64,000 nucleotides of DNA from Caldicellulosiruptor danielii (GCF_034343125.1 NZ_CP139957.1:1139001-1203000), one strand, 5' to 3'. Counted from the first letter of the stretch, positions 1-9,606 are shown. Numbers and translations: made by a program. The notes: generated by a model not told the origin, from the letters alone.

Positions 1-926
1 CAGATGAAGTGGTTGTTTCAAATGGTGCTAAGCATTCACTTATGAACGTGTTTTTTGCACTTTTGAATGAAGGTGATGAGGTACTTCTTCCATCTCCATA
101 TTGGGTTACATATCCAGAACTTATAAAACTTGCAGGTGGTAAGGTCGTAGTTGTACCAACAGCAAAAGAGTCAAATTATAAGGTAAGTGGCAGAGACTTA
201 CAAAAGTATATCACATCTAAAACAAAGGCTCTTGTTTTAAATTCTCCGTCGAATCCAAGTGGGATGGTCTATACATATGAAGAGCTTAGAGAGATTGTTG
301 AACTTTGTATACAGAATGAAATATTCATTATTTCAGATGAGATTTATGACAAGCTCATATATGATGGAAAGAAGCATATTTCACCAGCTTCTTTTGGTGA
401 GAAAGCAAAAGAACTTACTATAATTGTAAATGGTGTTTCAAAGTCTTATGCAATGACAGGCTGGAGAATAGGGTATACTCTTTCAAATAAAGAACTTGCC
501 AAGATTATGACAAACCTTCAAAGCCACACAACCTCAAATCCAAACTCAATTGCCCAGTATGCTGCATATGAGGCTCTGAGCGGTCCTCAAGAAAGTCTTA
601 AGAAGATGGTACAAGAGTTTGCAAAAAGAAGAGATTTGATATATGAGCTTGTAAATGAGATTGAGGGTTTAAGTAGCATAAAACCCCAAGGGGCGTTTTA
701 TATTTGGGTTGACTTATCAGGTGTTATTGGGAAAAGTTTTGAGGGGAAAGTTATAGACAGTGCAAATACCTTTGCAAAGCTTCTTTTAGAAAATGAAAAG
801 GTTGCAGTTGTTCCAAGCGAAGGCTTTGGTATGGAAAATCATATAAGGCTTTCATATGCTACATCTGTGCAGAATATCAAAGAGGGCTTGGCCAGAATAA
901 AGAGGTTTGTTGAAAAACTCAAATAA
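1..926 (+). CDS. Pyridoxal-phosphate aminotransferase, aspartate aminotransferase type (5' truncated)
   Basis: The reading frame is open from base 3 at the window edge and ends at 926, so the N-terminal part, including the true start, lies outside. The visible 307 or so residues match the C-terminal two thirds of a class I aminotransferase. The PLP-binding lysine is the AAG at 441-443 in NGVSKSYAMTGWRIGY. The family motif NSPSNPSG and the DEIYDKLIYDG segment are also present, as is the C-terminal arginine region (ENHIRLSYATS). The family transfers the amino group of aspartate or another amino acid to 2-oxoglutarate in the cytoplasm. Exact substrate cannot be told from sequence. purB follows 51 bases downstream. 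Confidence 0.9.
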   Translation, partial: DEVVVSNGAKHSLMNVFFALLNEGDEVLLPSPYWVTYPELIKLAGGKVVVVPTAKESNYKVSGRDLQKYITSKTKALVLNSPSNPSGMVYTYEELREIVELCIQNEIFIISDEIYDKLIYDGKKHISPASFGEKAKELTIIVNGVSKSYAMTGWRIGYTLSNKELAKIMTNLQSHTTSNPNSIAQYAAYEALSGPQESLKKMVQEFAKRRDLIYELVNEIEGLSSIKPQGAFYIWVDLSGVIGKSFEGKVIDSANTFAKLLLENEKVAVVPSEGFGMENHIRLSYATSVQNIKEGLARIKRFVEKLK

Positions 927-935
927 AGGTATAAT
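907..935 (+). promoter_or_regulatory. Possible purB promoter
   Basis: TTGTTG at 907-912 and TATAAT at 930-935 are separated by 17 bases. It lies across the 3' end of the aminotransferase gene and just before purB. The -35 box is imperfect, so this is moderate evidence only. Confidence 0.4.
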
Positions 936-977
936 TAGAGATAGAAAATACAGAAAGATTAGGGGAAGTGAAGAAAG

Positions 978-2408
978 TTGCACCACATTTATGAGACACC
1001 ACTTAACTCACGTTATGCAAGCGATGAGATGAAAAGACTTTTTTCTGATGACACAAGATTTAAGCTTTGGCGCAAGCTTTGGATTGCTTTGGCAGAGGCA
1101 CAAAAAGAACTGGGGCTTGACATCTCTGATGAACAGATAGAAGAGATGAAAAAGTATGCCGATAACATAAACTATGATGTGGCAAAACAAAAGGAAAAAG
1201 AGCTTCGTCATGATGTAATGGCACATATTCATGCATTTGGCGAGCAGGCAAAAAAAGCAAGACCAATTATCCACCTTGGCGCAACAAGCTGCTTTGTGAC
1301 AGACAATGCAGATATCATCATAATGTATGAGGCAATGAAACTGATTAGAAAAAAGCTTGTCAGCTGCATAAAGGTGTTGTCTGAATTTGCTTTAAAGTAC
1401 AAAGACATGCCAACATTGGGTTTTACACATTTTCAGCCTGCTCAGCTAACAACAGTCGGCAAAAGAGCAATGCTTTGGGTTCAGGACCTGGTGATGGATT
1501 TAGAGTATTTAGAATATGTAATGGACCACACCTATTTAAGAGGTGTAAAAGGAACAACAGGTACACAAGCAAGTTTCATGGCGCTTTTTGATGGTGATGA
1601 AGAAAAAGTTAAAAAGCTTGACCAGCTTGTATGTAAGAAGATGGGTTTTGAAAAGAGCTTTCCGCTTACATCCCAGACGTATCCGCGAAAATTTGATTAT
1701 TTAGTTTTATCAGTGCTTACATCAATTGCACAAAGCGCTTATAAATTTGCAAACGATATAAGGCTTTTGCAGCACTTAAAAGAGATAGAAGAGCCATTTG
1801 AAAAGACACAGGTTGGGTCATCGGCAATGGCATACAAACGAAATCCTATGAGATGTGAGAGAATCTGTGCCTTAGCAAGATATGTAATGGTCAACATTCA
1901 AAATCCGCTGTTTACAGCATCTGTACAATGGCTGGAGCGTACTTTGGACGACTCTGCAAACAGGCGAATTGCAATCCCTGAGGCGTTTTTAGCAACAGAT
2001 AGTATTTTAAACCTTTATCACAATGTTGCAAGTGGGCTTGTTGTGTATGAGAACATGATAAAAAGACACATTGAACAAGAGCTTCCGTTTATGGCAACCG
2101 AGAATATACTGATGGAAGCAGTAAAACGTGGCGGTGATAGGCAAGATTTACATGAAAAGATTAGAAGGTATTCCATGCAAGCTGCTCAAAATGTCAAAGA
2201 ATTTGGAAAGGAAAACAACCTGATTGAACTTATTTCAAACGACCCAAGCTTTGGGCTTTCAAAAGAAGAAATTGAAACTATTTTAGACCCTAAAAAGTTT
2301 GTAGGAAGAGCACCATCTCAGGTAAAAGAGTATTATGAAGAGTATGTAAAGCCCATATTAGAAAAGTACAAAGATGATCTTGATTTTGAATCAGAGGTGA
2401 ATGTGTAA
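978..2408 (+). CDS. purB: Adenylosuccinate lyase
   Basis: A 476-residue protein, close to the usual length for the family. It catalyses two steps of purine synthesis: release of fumarate from SAICAR and from adenylosuccinate. The fumarase/aspartase superfamily signature is visible around residues 280-290 as [17 protein letters not shown], and the substrate region [12 protein letters not shown] lies near residue 100. The start is TTG at 978, preceded by AGGGGAAG at a suitable distance; no nearby ATG in frame fits better. It is followed by a terminator shared with the convergent reverse gyrase gene. Other purine genes (purK, purE) lie about 48 kb away, so purine genes here are not one operon. 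Confidence 0.95.
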   Translation: MHHIYETPLNSRYASDEMKRLFSDDTRFKLWRKLWIALAEAQKELGLDISDEQIEEMKKYADNINYDVAKQKEKELRHDVMAHIHAFGEQAKKARPIIHLGATSCFVTDNADIIIMYEAMKLIRKKLVSCIKVLSEFALKYKDMPTLGFTHFQPAQLTTVGKRAMLWVQDLVMDLEYLEYVMDHTYLRGVKGTTGTQASFMALFDGDEEKVKKLDQLVCKKMGFEKSFPLTSQTYPRKFDYLVLSVLTSIAQSAYKFANDIRLLQHLKEIEEPFEKTQVGSSAMAYKRNPMRCERICALARYVMVNIQNPLFTASVQWLERTLDDSANRRIAIPEAFLATDSILNLYHNVASGLVVYENMIKRHIEQELPFMATENILMEAVKRGGDRQDLHEKIRRYSMQAAQNVKEFGKENNLIELISNDPSFGLSKEEIETILDPKKFVGRAPSQVKEYYEEYVKPILEKYKDDLDFESEVNV

Positions 2409-2423
2409 GAAGAGATAAAAATG

Positions 2424-2460
2424 AAAAAAGGGACTGGTTGTTTTACCAGTCCCTTTTTTT
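2424..2460. terminator. Bidirectional intrinsic terminator between purB and rgy
   Basis: GGGACTGG and CCAGTCCC form a stem around an 8-base loop. It is flanked by an A-run on the left and a T-run on the right, so it can serve purB on the plus strand and the convergent reverse gyrase gene on the minus strand. Confidence 0.9.
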
Positions 2461-2511
2461 ATTGATTTCTTTTTCGGGTTATAGGCTTACTTGAGTTTGG
2501 AAAATCCTGTT

Positions 2512-5500
2512 TCATCTTTGCATAATTTTGGTAAGATCTTCATATAAACTACTTAATACATTTTGGTAATCTTTTTCACCCATTTCGACAACTTCCATGA
2601 GTTTTTCAAGATCTCTTGTTGTCTCTTCGTTTATATAATCTTGGTAATGTTGTGCAAGGTAAGAATACACTTTTCTTCCAAGTGCAGTTGAACGAATCCT
2701 TCTATATTGATCCTCAAATACATATCCTCTTTTAAAAAGGGTCTCGACCATTTTAGCATATGTGGATGGTCTTCCTATATTCTTTTGTTTCATCTCATCA
2801 ATAAGCATTGCTTGGGTGAAAAGAGGGGTTGTGTGCTTCTTGTAACTTTTCTTTTCTGTTATTTGGTATTCTCCACTTTCAAATTTTGAAAAAATCTGAA
2901 TTGGGCTGAACAAAAGCCAGCCTTCTTCTATTACCCCAATGGGCATTTCTTTTTCTATTTTTTGTTTATCAAACCTGAAAATTAGTTTTTGGTATTTTAC
3001 AAGAGGGTTTTTCATCTGGCTTGCGAAAAATCTATTGAATATAAGTTCATATACTTTAATGTGATTAGCTGTCAACCCCTGGGCAAGTCTTTCGCTTGAC
3101 AACTCTTTTAACTCCAAAGGTGAAATTGGCTTAACAGGTCTTATTGCCTCGTGCGCACCCTCCGACCCGAAGCTTCGGCCTACAAACAAATCCTTTTTGC
3201 CTATCTTTTCTAAATATAATCTTGCCACATTCTGACCTGTGAGTGATATTCTGTTTGAGTCAGTTCTGTGATATGTTATAAAACCATGTTCAAATAAAAA
3301 CTGTAAAATTTCCATGATTTCCTGCACACTAAGGTTTAATTTTTGTGATGCAAAAGACAAAAGTGTGGGTGTATTAAATGGCAAAATGGTCTCAAGCTCT
3401 TTTTCATTTTCTTCTACTACCTCTACTAATACCTTGTCAGCATCTATTTTGCCTTCTGCTTCAAATCCAAACCCATTTTCAAATCTCACAAAAGTAAATT
3501 CTTTTTGACTTTTTGCATATTCCCTTTCTCTTTCTATAATCCAGCCAAGGATAGTAGATTGCACTCTTCCTGCGGATAAGTTGTAGTTTTGAAAATTTTT
3601 CTGAAGCTTTGAGCTCAGTTCAAAACCAACCCACCTGTCTTCAATTCGGCGTACAATCTGAGATTTTACAAGGTTTGCTTTAAAATCGCGCTGGTTTTTT
3701 ACAGCACTTTCAAAACCAAATTTTGTTATCTCGTGCATTTCAATTCGTCTTAAGTTCTGATTGACAGGTTTTAGATACTGGGATATATCCCATGAAATCT
3801 TCTCACCTTCAACATCTGGGTCTGTTGCAACCAAAACCTCGTCAACTTCAGCTGCTATCTCGCGAAGTACCTTTAATATCTCCTTTTTGTCATCAATCTT
3901 ATCAGAGCCACATTTAGGACATGAAGAATACTCGTCAGTAAACTGTGTACCACAGCTTGTACAGCGTTTGATAGAGTTATAGTATGGGATAAAAATGCCG
4001 TTTGATATTTCTACCCCATGCACTCCTGTTTTTGTATCAAGGTCATAAACATGTCCTTTTGAAGCAGTTATGAGCAAAATTCCATCTGGAGTTACTGATT
4101 CGTATACAGAAAGCCTTCCATACCTTCTTGTTGATGCTTTTTCTAAAAATCTTGAAATTGTCTCTGCTTTTGTGGGCGATTCTACAATCATAAGCCTTGA
4201 CTTTAAATCTGAAGACCTCTCGTTTATTGAAGCCTCATTTCTGCTCATTTCAACCTCTTTGATCAAATCTTCAAAGCATACTTCATCTTCGGTTTTCCAT
4301 TCTTCATCAAGCAAAAACATAAGCCTTGACTTAAGACTTTCAAAAAGCAGATCATCATCTTCAAATAGGATTGAAACTCCTTTTGTTAAAGAGCTACCCA
4401 GCATTCGTGATGTTCTACCAGAGCCTTGGATATATGTAAAAACATCTGGAAAAAGTATTTGACCCTCATCTGAGATTTTCAAATTTGAAAAGGACTTTTT
4501 AACAAAAGTAGCCCACCTATCTTGAGGAATATATTTTTTTACTACCTCTCTTAACCTTTCGACTTGATATCTATCTATGTTTTTAAAAAAGCTTTTTAGC
4601 TTTGGATACTCTTCAAGATAGTCAGAAAACACTCTCTCCAAGACAAACCGGGGCGCCTTTTCGATATCTGTTGAGAACCTAAACGAGGGTGTTCCCCAAA
4701 ATATTGAATACCTTATTCTCAAGGGTAGATCTATGCCTCTTACAAGCTTTCCATAGTATGAGTATATACCACACAGGATTTTGAGCTTTCCCTCTTTAAA
4801 TTGTTCAAAACTTTTTTCAAAATCTTCCCACGTTTTACCAACAGATAGTCCTTTATTTTCTAAAAAGTTTGTCACGTCTTTGCCTTCTTCTTCATTTTCC
4901 ACAAATAACAGGATGCCATCATTGAGAATTCTGATTGTCTCAAGCAGTTTTTCTTTTGACTTTCCGGCAATTCTTATATTTGTAATATTTCTTATACTGA
5001 ATGTAAACCTCCCTATCTCAAAGCCAAGTAATTCTCTGAACAAAAGAGGTTTTAGTCCTTGTGGCTTTGCAGTGGCAGAAGATACAATGAGGATACCCTT
5101 AGGCGAAGCAGAAGGTGTTCCGTTTAGTTTTAGTTCAGAGGACTTTGTGCCATTTTTGAGATTTTCAAGAGTTTGGTCAATTGTCTTTTGGTCAATTCCA
5201 ATCATCTGCAAGAGGGTGTCAATGTTTTTAGAAGATTTTAATACAGCATCAACATCATCTACGAATACAAGAGAAAATACCTTTTTTGCAAGGTCATCTT
5301 TTCGCTTTGATATAAACTGCGATGAGGCAATCAGAATGTCAAACTCGTCGTTTTCAAAACTTTTTTCAAATTCATCCTTTTCACTCTTTTTCATGGATGA
5401 TTTATATGCCAAAATTTTAACATCTATTTTAGTCTCTTTACTTGCGAATTCCAAAAGCCTTTGCTGGGCCTGCTCAACAAGTGATACAGTGGGGAAGATT

Positions 5501-5877
5501 AGAGCTACTTTCTTTCGGTTTTTTGCCATCCACAAAGTAGCAACAAGCCCAAACGTAGTTTTACCCAGACCTGTTGGCGCAATCAGTGTAAAGCTTTTTG
5601 AAAGCAAGAGCCGTCGTGCCCAAAGTCTCTGATACCCTGTCATTGGTTTACCAACTGTTGAGATAAAAAACTTTTCAAATTCCTTGTATTCGTTTTGAAA
5701 TTTCCAAAGATGTGCATAGTCTTTTAAATTGTGGGTCTGTTTTAGGCTTTCAAAAATACTTTCTCCATTTTCTGAAGGCAGGCATTTTTCACATGGAAGT
5801 CCTTTTTGGTTTCTTGTATCTGAATTGATACCACCACAGTTTATGCATGAATGATAGTACTTTGCCCCTGTTGCCAA
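2512..5877 (-). CDS. rgy: Reverse gyrase
   Basis: A 1121-residue fusion of a superfamily 2 helicase-like ATPase and a type IA topoisomerase, which uses ATP to introduce positive supercoils. In order: N-terminal zinc finger (Cys11, Cys14, Cys29, Cys32); Walker A APTGLGKTT near residues 100-108; a Walker B-type VFVDDVDAV; the topoisomerase start MIVESPTKAETI near residue 560; a second zinc finger (CTSCG...CPKCG, about 635-660); the Toprim motif DPDVEGEKI near 690; and the catalytic tyrosine near residue 866 in ITYHRTDSNRIS. The start is TTG at 5877 with GGGGG upstream. The enzyme is a hallmark of hyperthermophiles and extreme thermophiles. All key motifs are intact, so it is predicted to be functional. 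It forms a single-gene unit behind the dap operon terminator. Confidence 0.97.
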   Translation of the reverse strand: MATGAKYYHSCINCGGINSDTRNQKGLPCEKCLPSENGESIFESLKQTHNLKDYAHLWKFQNEYKEFEKFFISTVGKPMTGYQRLWARRLLLSKSFTLIAPTGLGKTTFGLVATLWMAKNRKKVALIFPTVSLVEQAQQRLLEFASKETKIDVKILAYKSSMKKSEKDEFEKSFENDEFDILIASSQFISKRKDDLAKKVFSLVFVDDVDAVLKSSKNIDTLLQMIGIDQKTIDQTLENLKNGTKSSELKLNGTPSASPKGILIVSSATAKPQGLKPLLFRELLGFEIGRFTFSIRNITNIRIAGKSKEKLLETIRILNDGILLFVENEEEGKDVTNFLENKGLSVGKTWEDFEKSFEQFKEGKLKILCGIYSYYGKLVRGIDLPLRIRYSIFWGTPSFRFSTDIEKAPRFVLERVFSDYLEEYPKLKSFFKNIDRYQVERLREVVKKYIPQDRWATFVKKSFSNLKISDEGQILFPDVFTYIQGSGRTSRMLGSSLTKGVSILFEDDDLLFESLKSRLMFLLDEEWKTEDEVCFEDLIKEVEMSRNEASINERSSDLKSRLMIVESPTKAETISRFLEKASTRRYGRLSVYESVTPDGILLITASKGHVYDLDTKTGVHGVEISNGIFIPYYNSIKRCTSCGTQFTDEYSSCPKCGSDKIDDKKEILKVLREIAAEVDEVLVATDPDVEGEKISWDISQYLKPVNQNLRRIEMHEITKFGFESAVKNQRDFKANLVKSQIVRRIEDRWVGFELSSKLQKNFQNYNLSAGRVQSTILGWIIEREREYAKSQKEFTFVRFENGFGFEAEGKIDADKVLVEVVEENEKELETILPFNTPTLLSFASQKLNLSVQEIMEILQFLFEHGFITYHRTDSNRISLTGQNVARLYLEKIGKKDLFVGRSFGSEGAHEAIRPVKPISPLELKELSSERLAQGLTANHIKVYELIFNRFFASQMKNPLVKYQKLIFRFDKQKIEKEMPIGVIEEGWLLFSPIQIFSKFESGEYQITEKKSYKKHTTPLFTQAMLIDEMKQKNIGRPSTYAKMVETLFKRGYVFEDQYRRIRSTALGRKVYSYLAQHYQDYINEETTRDLEKLMEVVEMGEKDYQNVLSSLYEDLTKIMQR

Positions 5878-5963
5878 GCAAAATTCCCCCTTCTTCTTTT
5901 TTGAGGGCTTTTAGCTTTTCTAATTTTCAAATATACTAAGGGTTTTGGAAAAATTCAATATTA

Positions 5964-6008
5964 AAAAAAGCTGCCCACTTTAAAATTTTCCTATCTGGGC
6001 AGCTTTTT
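5964..6008 (-). terminator. Intrinsic terminator after the lysine-pathway operon
   Basis: AAAAAGCTGCCCA and TGGGCAGCTTTTT form a 13-base inverted repeat around an AT-rich loop. It lies directly after the stop of the ACT-domain gene and before the reverse gyrase gene. The arms supply T-runs on both strands. Confidence 0.85.
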
Positions 6009-6013
6009 AAAGT

Positions 6014-6481
6014 TTACTCTAATCCAAACCTCTGTTTTATAATCTCAACAGCCTTTTCCTCGTCCTTCTGGTCAATCAAATATGAAATGTCAACCTCGCT
6101 TGTTGTGACCATCTTAAGCTCAACACCTGCTTCAGCCAAAGTGGTAAAAAGTGATGCTGCAACGCCGGGAATGTCTTTCATTGCTTCACCAAAGATAGAA
6201 AGCTTACTCAAGCCTGCCACGATATCAATTCTCATGTGTGGAATTTCTTTTTTAAACTTGCTCAGGGCTGATATTGCCTTTGGCACATTTTCTTCATCAA
6301 GGCTAAATGACAGGTTTATGTTTCCTTTATAGGGTGCTGTTTGGCTTATCATATCAATATTTATTCCATGGTTTGCCACTTCATTGAAGATGGAGGCTAT
6401 CAAATCAATTTTGTTAGGGACATTGTCAAGGGTTATCATGGCAACGTTCTGGGTGACATTTAAATTTGTCACAGGCTTCAA
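6014..6481 (-). CDS. Stand-alone tandem ACT-domain protein, aspartokinase regulatory type
   Basis: A 155-residue protein that resembles only the C-terminal regulatory half of aspartokinase, with two ACT domains (about residues 12-75 and 90-150; the second contains IPGVAASLFTTLAEAGVELKMVTTSEVDISYLID). No kinase domain is present. ACT domains bind amino acids; in aspartokinase they bind lysine or threonine. It is the last gene of the asd-dapA-dapB operon, starting 12 bases after the dapB stop, so a role in sensing lysine or regulating aspartokinase in trans is reasonable but inferred. The TTG start at 6481 is preceded by GAGGTG eight bases upstream. Confidence 0.85.
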   Translation of the reverse strand: MKPVTNLNVTQNVAMITLDNVPNKIDLIASIFNEVANHGINIDMISQTAPYKGNINLSFSLDEENVPKAISALSKFKKEIPHMRIDIVAGLSKLSIFGEAMKDIPGVAASLFTTLAEAGVELKMVTTSEVDISYLIDQKDEEKAVEIIKQRFGLE

Positions 6482-6493
6482 ATTTAAAACACC

Positions 6494-7252
6494 TCACATT
6501 GAATTAATCAAATCTTTCATATTATATATACCCGCGCCTTTGCCTTCAATAAACATTGCAGCCTTGATTGCCCCGTTTGCAAAGATTTCTTTAGAAAGTG
6601 CTGTGTGTTTTATCTCAATAATTTCATCAGGGCCGGCAAAAATAACACTGTGCTCACCCACAATTGTTCCACCGCGTATTGATGCAATTCCAATTTCGTT
6701 TTGCTGTCTTTTCTTTCTCCTTGTATGCCTGTCGTAGATGTACTCATAAGAATTATTTGCAACCTCATTTATTGCATCAGCAAGCATCAGAGCTGTGCCC
6801 GAAGGTGAATCTATTTTCTGATTATGATGTTTTTCGATGATTTCAATATCAAATGAAGGACCAAGAGCCTTATAAGCCTTTTGAATAAGCTCTGCAACAA
6901 GATTTACTCCCAAAGACATATTGGCAGACCAAAAAATAGGGATTTGTTTTGAACATTCAAAAATTTTGGATTTCTGTTCAGATGTAAAGCCTGTTGTTGC
7001 TATTACTACAGGTTTGTTTTTCTGTTTTGCAAACTCAAGTATTTTCATTGTTGCTTCAGGAAGAGAAAAGTCAATTATGACATCAAAGTTTTCAACCACT
7101 TCCTCGGGGCTTTTGTAAACAGGATAGTCAAAGTTTTTAGTTGTATTTAAGTCAACTCCTGCAACAATCTTTATATTGTTGTAGTTTTTGGCAACCTTGC
7201 TCACAACCTGACCCATTTTACCATTGCAGCCATTAAGTAAGATGCTAATCAT
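6494..7252 (-). CDS. dapB: 4-hydroxy-tetrahydrodipicolinate reductase
   Basis: A 252-residue NAD(P)H-dependent enzyme that reduces the DapA product to tetrahydrodipicolinate in the lysine/diaminopimelate pathway. The N-terminal nucleotide-binding loop reads NGCNGKMGQVV. The catalytic region near residues 140-155 reads EKHHNQKIDSPSGTA, with the expected His-His pair and Lys. Its length is normal for bacteria. It lies third in the operon, 37 bases after dapA and 12 bases before the ACT-domain gene. Confidence 0.95.
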   Translation of the reverse strand: MISILLNGCNGKMGQVVSKVAKNYNNIKIVAGVDLNTTKNFDYPVYKSPEEVVENFDVIIDFSLPEATMKILEFAKQKNKPVVIATTGFTSEQKSKIFECSKQIPIFWSANMSLGVNLVAELIQKAYKALGPSFDIEIIEKHHNQKIDSPSGTALMLADAINEVANNSYEYIYDRHTRRKKRQQNEIGIASIRGGTIVGEHSVIFAGPDEIIEIKHTALSKEIFANGAIKAAMFIEGKGAGIYNMKDLINSM

Positions 7253-7289
7253 TTGTGTCTCACATCCAATCCTTGTTATTATTTTATTC

Positions 7290-8177
7290 TCATTCTTTTA
7301 TCGAAATGCCATAATCAACGAGTGCTTTTTTAAGAATTTCCCTGTTCTTTTCTGTCATGGAGGTAAGCGGCAGCCTTGGTTTTCCAACATTAAATCCCAT
7401 CATGTTCATTGCTTCTTTTACAGGAATTGGATTTACCTCAATAAAGAGCGCTTTGATTATAGGAAGAAGCTTAAGCTGAAGCTCTCTTGCTTTTTCAATT
7501 TCACCGTTTAAGAAATATTCAACAATGTCATGAGTCTCATCAGGTAGGATATTTGCCAGCACCGAAATAACACCGATTCCGCCAACTGAAAGAACAGGTA
7601 CTATCTGGTCATCGTTTCCAGAATAGATATCAATTTCGGGGCAGAGCATAGCAATCTCAGCAACCTGTGTGATATTGCCACTTGCTTCTTTAATAGCTTT
7701 GATGTTAGCAAGTTTTGAAAGCTCATTCATTGTCTCAGGAAGTAAATTTAGCCCTGTTCTTGATGGCACATTATAAACGATTATTGGAATTGAAACAGCA
7801 TCGTTTATTTCCTTAAAGTGTTCAATCAAGCCTTTTTGTGTGGTTTTATTGTAATACGGTGTTACATGCAAAAGACCATCCGCACCAAGCTCCTGTGCTT
7901 TTTTAGAAAGATAAATGGCATGTTTTGTATGATTGCTACCAACACCTGCAATAACAGGTTTTCTACCAGCTACTCTGTCAATTACAAATCTGATTACTTC
8001 TAAATGCTCATCATCCGGCATTGTTGAAGGCTCTCCGGTTGTACCGCAAACAATGATAGCATCTGTTTTGTGCTCTAAGTGAAAGTCAACAAGCCTACCA
8101 AGAGCTTCAAAGTCTACATTCTCTTCGTCCTTGAAAGGTGTTATCAAGGCAACACCTGAACCTTTGAAAAGAGACAT
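7290..8177 (-). CDS. dapA: 4-hydroxy-tetrahydrodipicolinate synthase
   Basis: A 295-residue TIM-barrel aldolase that condenses aspartate semialdehyde with pyruvate. The Schiff-base lysine lies in [10 protein letters not shown] near residue 165 and the catalytic tyrosine in [11 protein letters not shown] near 135. The substrate motif [10 protein letters not shown] is at about residues 44-53. The ATG start at 8177 has GGGAGGG upstream. It is the second gene of the riboswitch-controlled lysine-pathway operon. Confidence 0.96.
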   Translation of the reverse strand: MSLFKGSGVALITPFKDEENVDFEALGRLVDFHLEHKTDAIIVCGTTGEPSTMPDDEHLEVIRFVIDRVAGRKPVIAGVGSNHTKHAIYLSKKAQELGADGLLHVTPYYNKTTQKGLIEHFKEINDAVSIPIIVYNVPSRTGLNLLPETMNELSKLANIKAIKEASGNITQVAEIAMLCPEIDIYSGNDDQIVPVLSVGGIGVISVLANILPDETHDIVEYFLNGEIEKARELQLKLLPIIKALFIEVNPIPVKEAMNMMGFNVGKPRLPLTSMTEKNREILKKALVDYGISIKE

Positions 8178-8231
8178 AGCAAATAAACCCTCCCAATTTA
8201 TTCAAACTTTTTAATTATAGCCAATTTTCAA

Positions 8232-9233
8232 TTAGCTAAAGAAATATTCTATTACCTTTTCAGCAATCTGAACAGCATTTGTTGCTGCCCCTTTTCTTAT
8301 ATTATCTGCAACAACCCATAAATTAACCCCACTTTCAACAGACTCATCTCTTCTGATTCTTCCAACATAAACTTCATCTTTTCCCGAAACATAAATTGGC
8401 ATTGGGTATAATAGATTTGCAGGGTCATCCTGAACAACCACACCTGGAGCACTCTTGAGAATTTCTTTTAGCTCTTCTAAATCAAACTGCTTTTCGAACT
8501 CCACATTTATTGATTCGCTGTGACCGTTGAAAACAGGTACTCTCACAGTTGTTGCAGTAATCTTTATAGAGTCGTCATGTAAGATCTTTCTTGTCTCGTT
8601 TATCATTTTCATTTCTTCTTTTGTATAACCGTTTTCTAAGAAAACATCAATATGGGGAATAACATTTCCTGCAATTGGGTATGGGAACTTCTTAGGTGGT
8701 GCACCTTTTAATCCTTCTTCTAAATCCAAATAACCTTGATAACCTGCTCCTGAAACTGCCTGGTATGTTGAATACACAATCCTTTTTATTTTGTACCTGT
8801 CATGCAAAGGTTTTAAAACAACAACTGCTTGAATGGTTGAACAGTTAGGGTTTGCAATAATTCCTTTGTGCCATTTGATATCTTCCGGATTGACCTCTGG
8901 TACAACAAGAGGAACATCCTTTTCCATACGCCATGCGCTTGAGTTGTCAATTACAATGCACCCTTTTGATGCTGCAATTGGAGCAAAGTGAAGAGATGTT
9001 GAAGCACCGGCAGAGAACAAAGCAATGTCAATGCCTCTGTCGAAAGAGTCTTCTTTTAACTCTTCAACTGTGTATTCTCTTCCCATAAACTCAACCTTTC
9101 TTCCTGCTGACCTGCTTGATGCAAAAAGGAAATATTCATCAACAGGCAGATTTCTCTCTTCTAAGACCTTTAAAAATGTTCTACCAACCATGCCTGTTGC
9201 ACCAACTATTGCCATTCTGATTTTTTTTGTCAC
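8232..9233 (-). CDS. asd: Aspartate-semialdehyde dehydrogenase
   Basis: The enzyme reduces aspartyl phosphate to aspartate semialdehyde, the branch point for lysine, threonine and methionine. The N-terminal Rossmann loop reads VGATGMVGRTF and the catalytic cysteine lies in NPNCSTIQ. The open frame extends upstream to a TTG at 9257, but that start would lie before the ribosome binding site: GAGGAGG sits inside codons 3-5. The GTG at 9233, 11 bases after the GGAGG, is therefore preferred; the ATG five codons further in is a second option. It is the first gene of the operon, behind the lysine riboswitch. Confidence 0.95.
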   Translation of the reverse strand: MTKKIRMAIVGATGMVGRTFLKVLEERNLPVDEYFLFASSRSAGRKVEFMGREYTVEELKEDSFDRGIDIALFSAGASTSLHFAPIAASKGCIVIDNSSAWRMEKDVPLVVPEVNPEDIKWHKGIIANPNCSTIQAVVVLKPLHDRYKIKRIVYSTYQAVSGAGYQGYLDLEEGLKGAPPKKFPYPIAGNVIPHIDVFLENGYTKEEMKMINETRKILHDDSIKITATTVRVPVFNGHSESINVEFEKQFDLEELKEILKSAPGVVVQDDPANLLYPMPIYVSGKDEVYVGRIRRDESVESGVNLWVVADNIRKGAATNAVQIAEKVIEYFFS

Positions 9234-9294
9234 TTTACTGTAAACCTCCTCTTTCAAAATTAAAATTGTGTTTTACTTTGTTTGGGCAAAAACT

Positions 9295-9321
9295 AAAAAA
9301 AGCTGGTTTTTAGCCAGCTTC
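9295..9321 (-). terminator. Intrinsic terminator of the lysine riboswitch
   Basis: Read on the minus strand, AGCTGGCTAAAAACCAGCT is followed by a run of seven T. It lies between the riboswitch and asd, in the position of the regulated terminator of a transcriptional-attenuation riboswitch. Confidence 0.85.
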
Positions 9322-9322
9322 T

Positions 9323-9361
9323 GTTAATATATTGTATAAAAGAACTATACAATATATTAAC
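9323..9361 (-). repeat. Perfect 16-bp inverted repeat between riboswitch and terminator
   Basis: GTTAATATATTGTATA, a 7-base spacer, then its exact complement. It begins directly after the riboswitch closing stem. It has no T-run of its own. The riboswitch leader upstream of the closing stem (near 9535-9550) also carries TAATATATTAATAG, which can compete for one arm, so this hairpin may be part of the switching structure. Confidence 0.7.
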
Positions 9362-9362
9362 A

Positions 9363-9535
9363 GATAGCGCTCCACCAATTTTTCAATTGGTGACAGTTAC
9401 ATGGATATTCTCCATGCACCCAGGGAAGTTTCCAAGAAGAAAGAAACTCCCTTCGGCGTCTTTTCCTTTCAGCAGGCTTCATCTGTGTCTTCTTTCACAT
9501 CCACCTGCCTACTCTTAAAAGACGCGACCTCTATC
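9363..9535 (-). ncRNA. Lysine riboswitch (L-box)
   Basis: Read on the minus strand, the element opens with GATAGAGGTCGCG and closes with GGAGCGCTATC, the complementary ends of the P1 stem. Between them are the conserved AGAGTAG segment, GCCGAAGGGAG, a CTGGG/CTGTC region and several internal hairpins, as expected for the L-box class. It stands in front of asd-dapA-dapB and is followed by a terminator, so high lysine should stop transcription of the operon. The identification rests on recognised consensus blocks rather than a covariance-model search. Confidence 0.93.
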
Positions 9536-9576
9536 TATTAATATATTATGAGCTATTCACTTGTGGTGTTTATTTA

Positions 9577-9606
9577 ATAATACCATTAAAATTCTTTGTA
9601 TGTCAA
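9577..9606 (-). promoter_or_regulatory. Promoter of the lysine-pathway operon
   Basis: On the minus strand, TTGACA (9601-9606) and TATTAT (9577-9582) are separated by 18 bases. The start would fall about 35 bases before the riboswitch. Confidence 0.75.

Noticed and set aside
4781-5632. 283-residue plus-strand ORF opposite reverse gyrase
   Set aside because: Ser/Phe-rich composition is the mirror of a Lys/Glu-rich gene. No ribosome site or family; the opposite strand has all reverse gyrase motifs.
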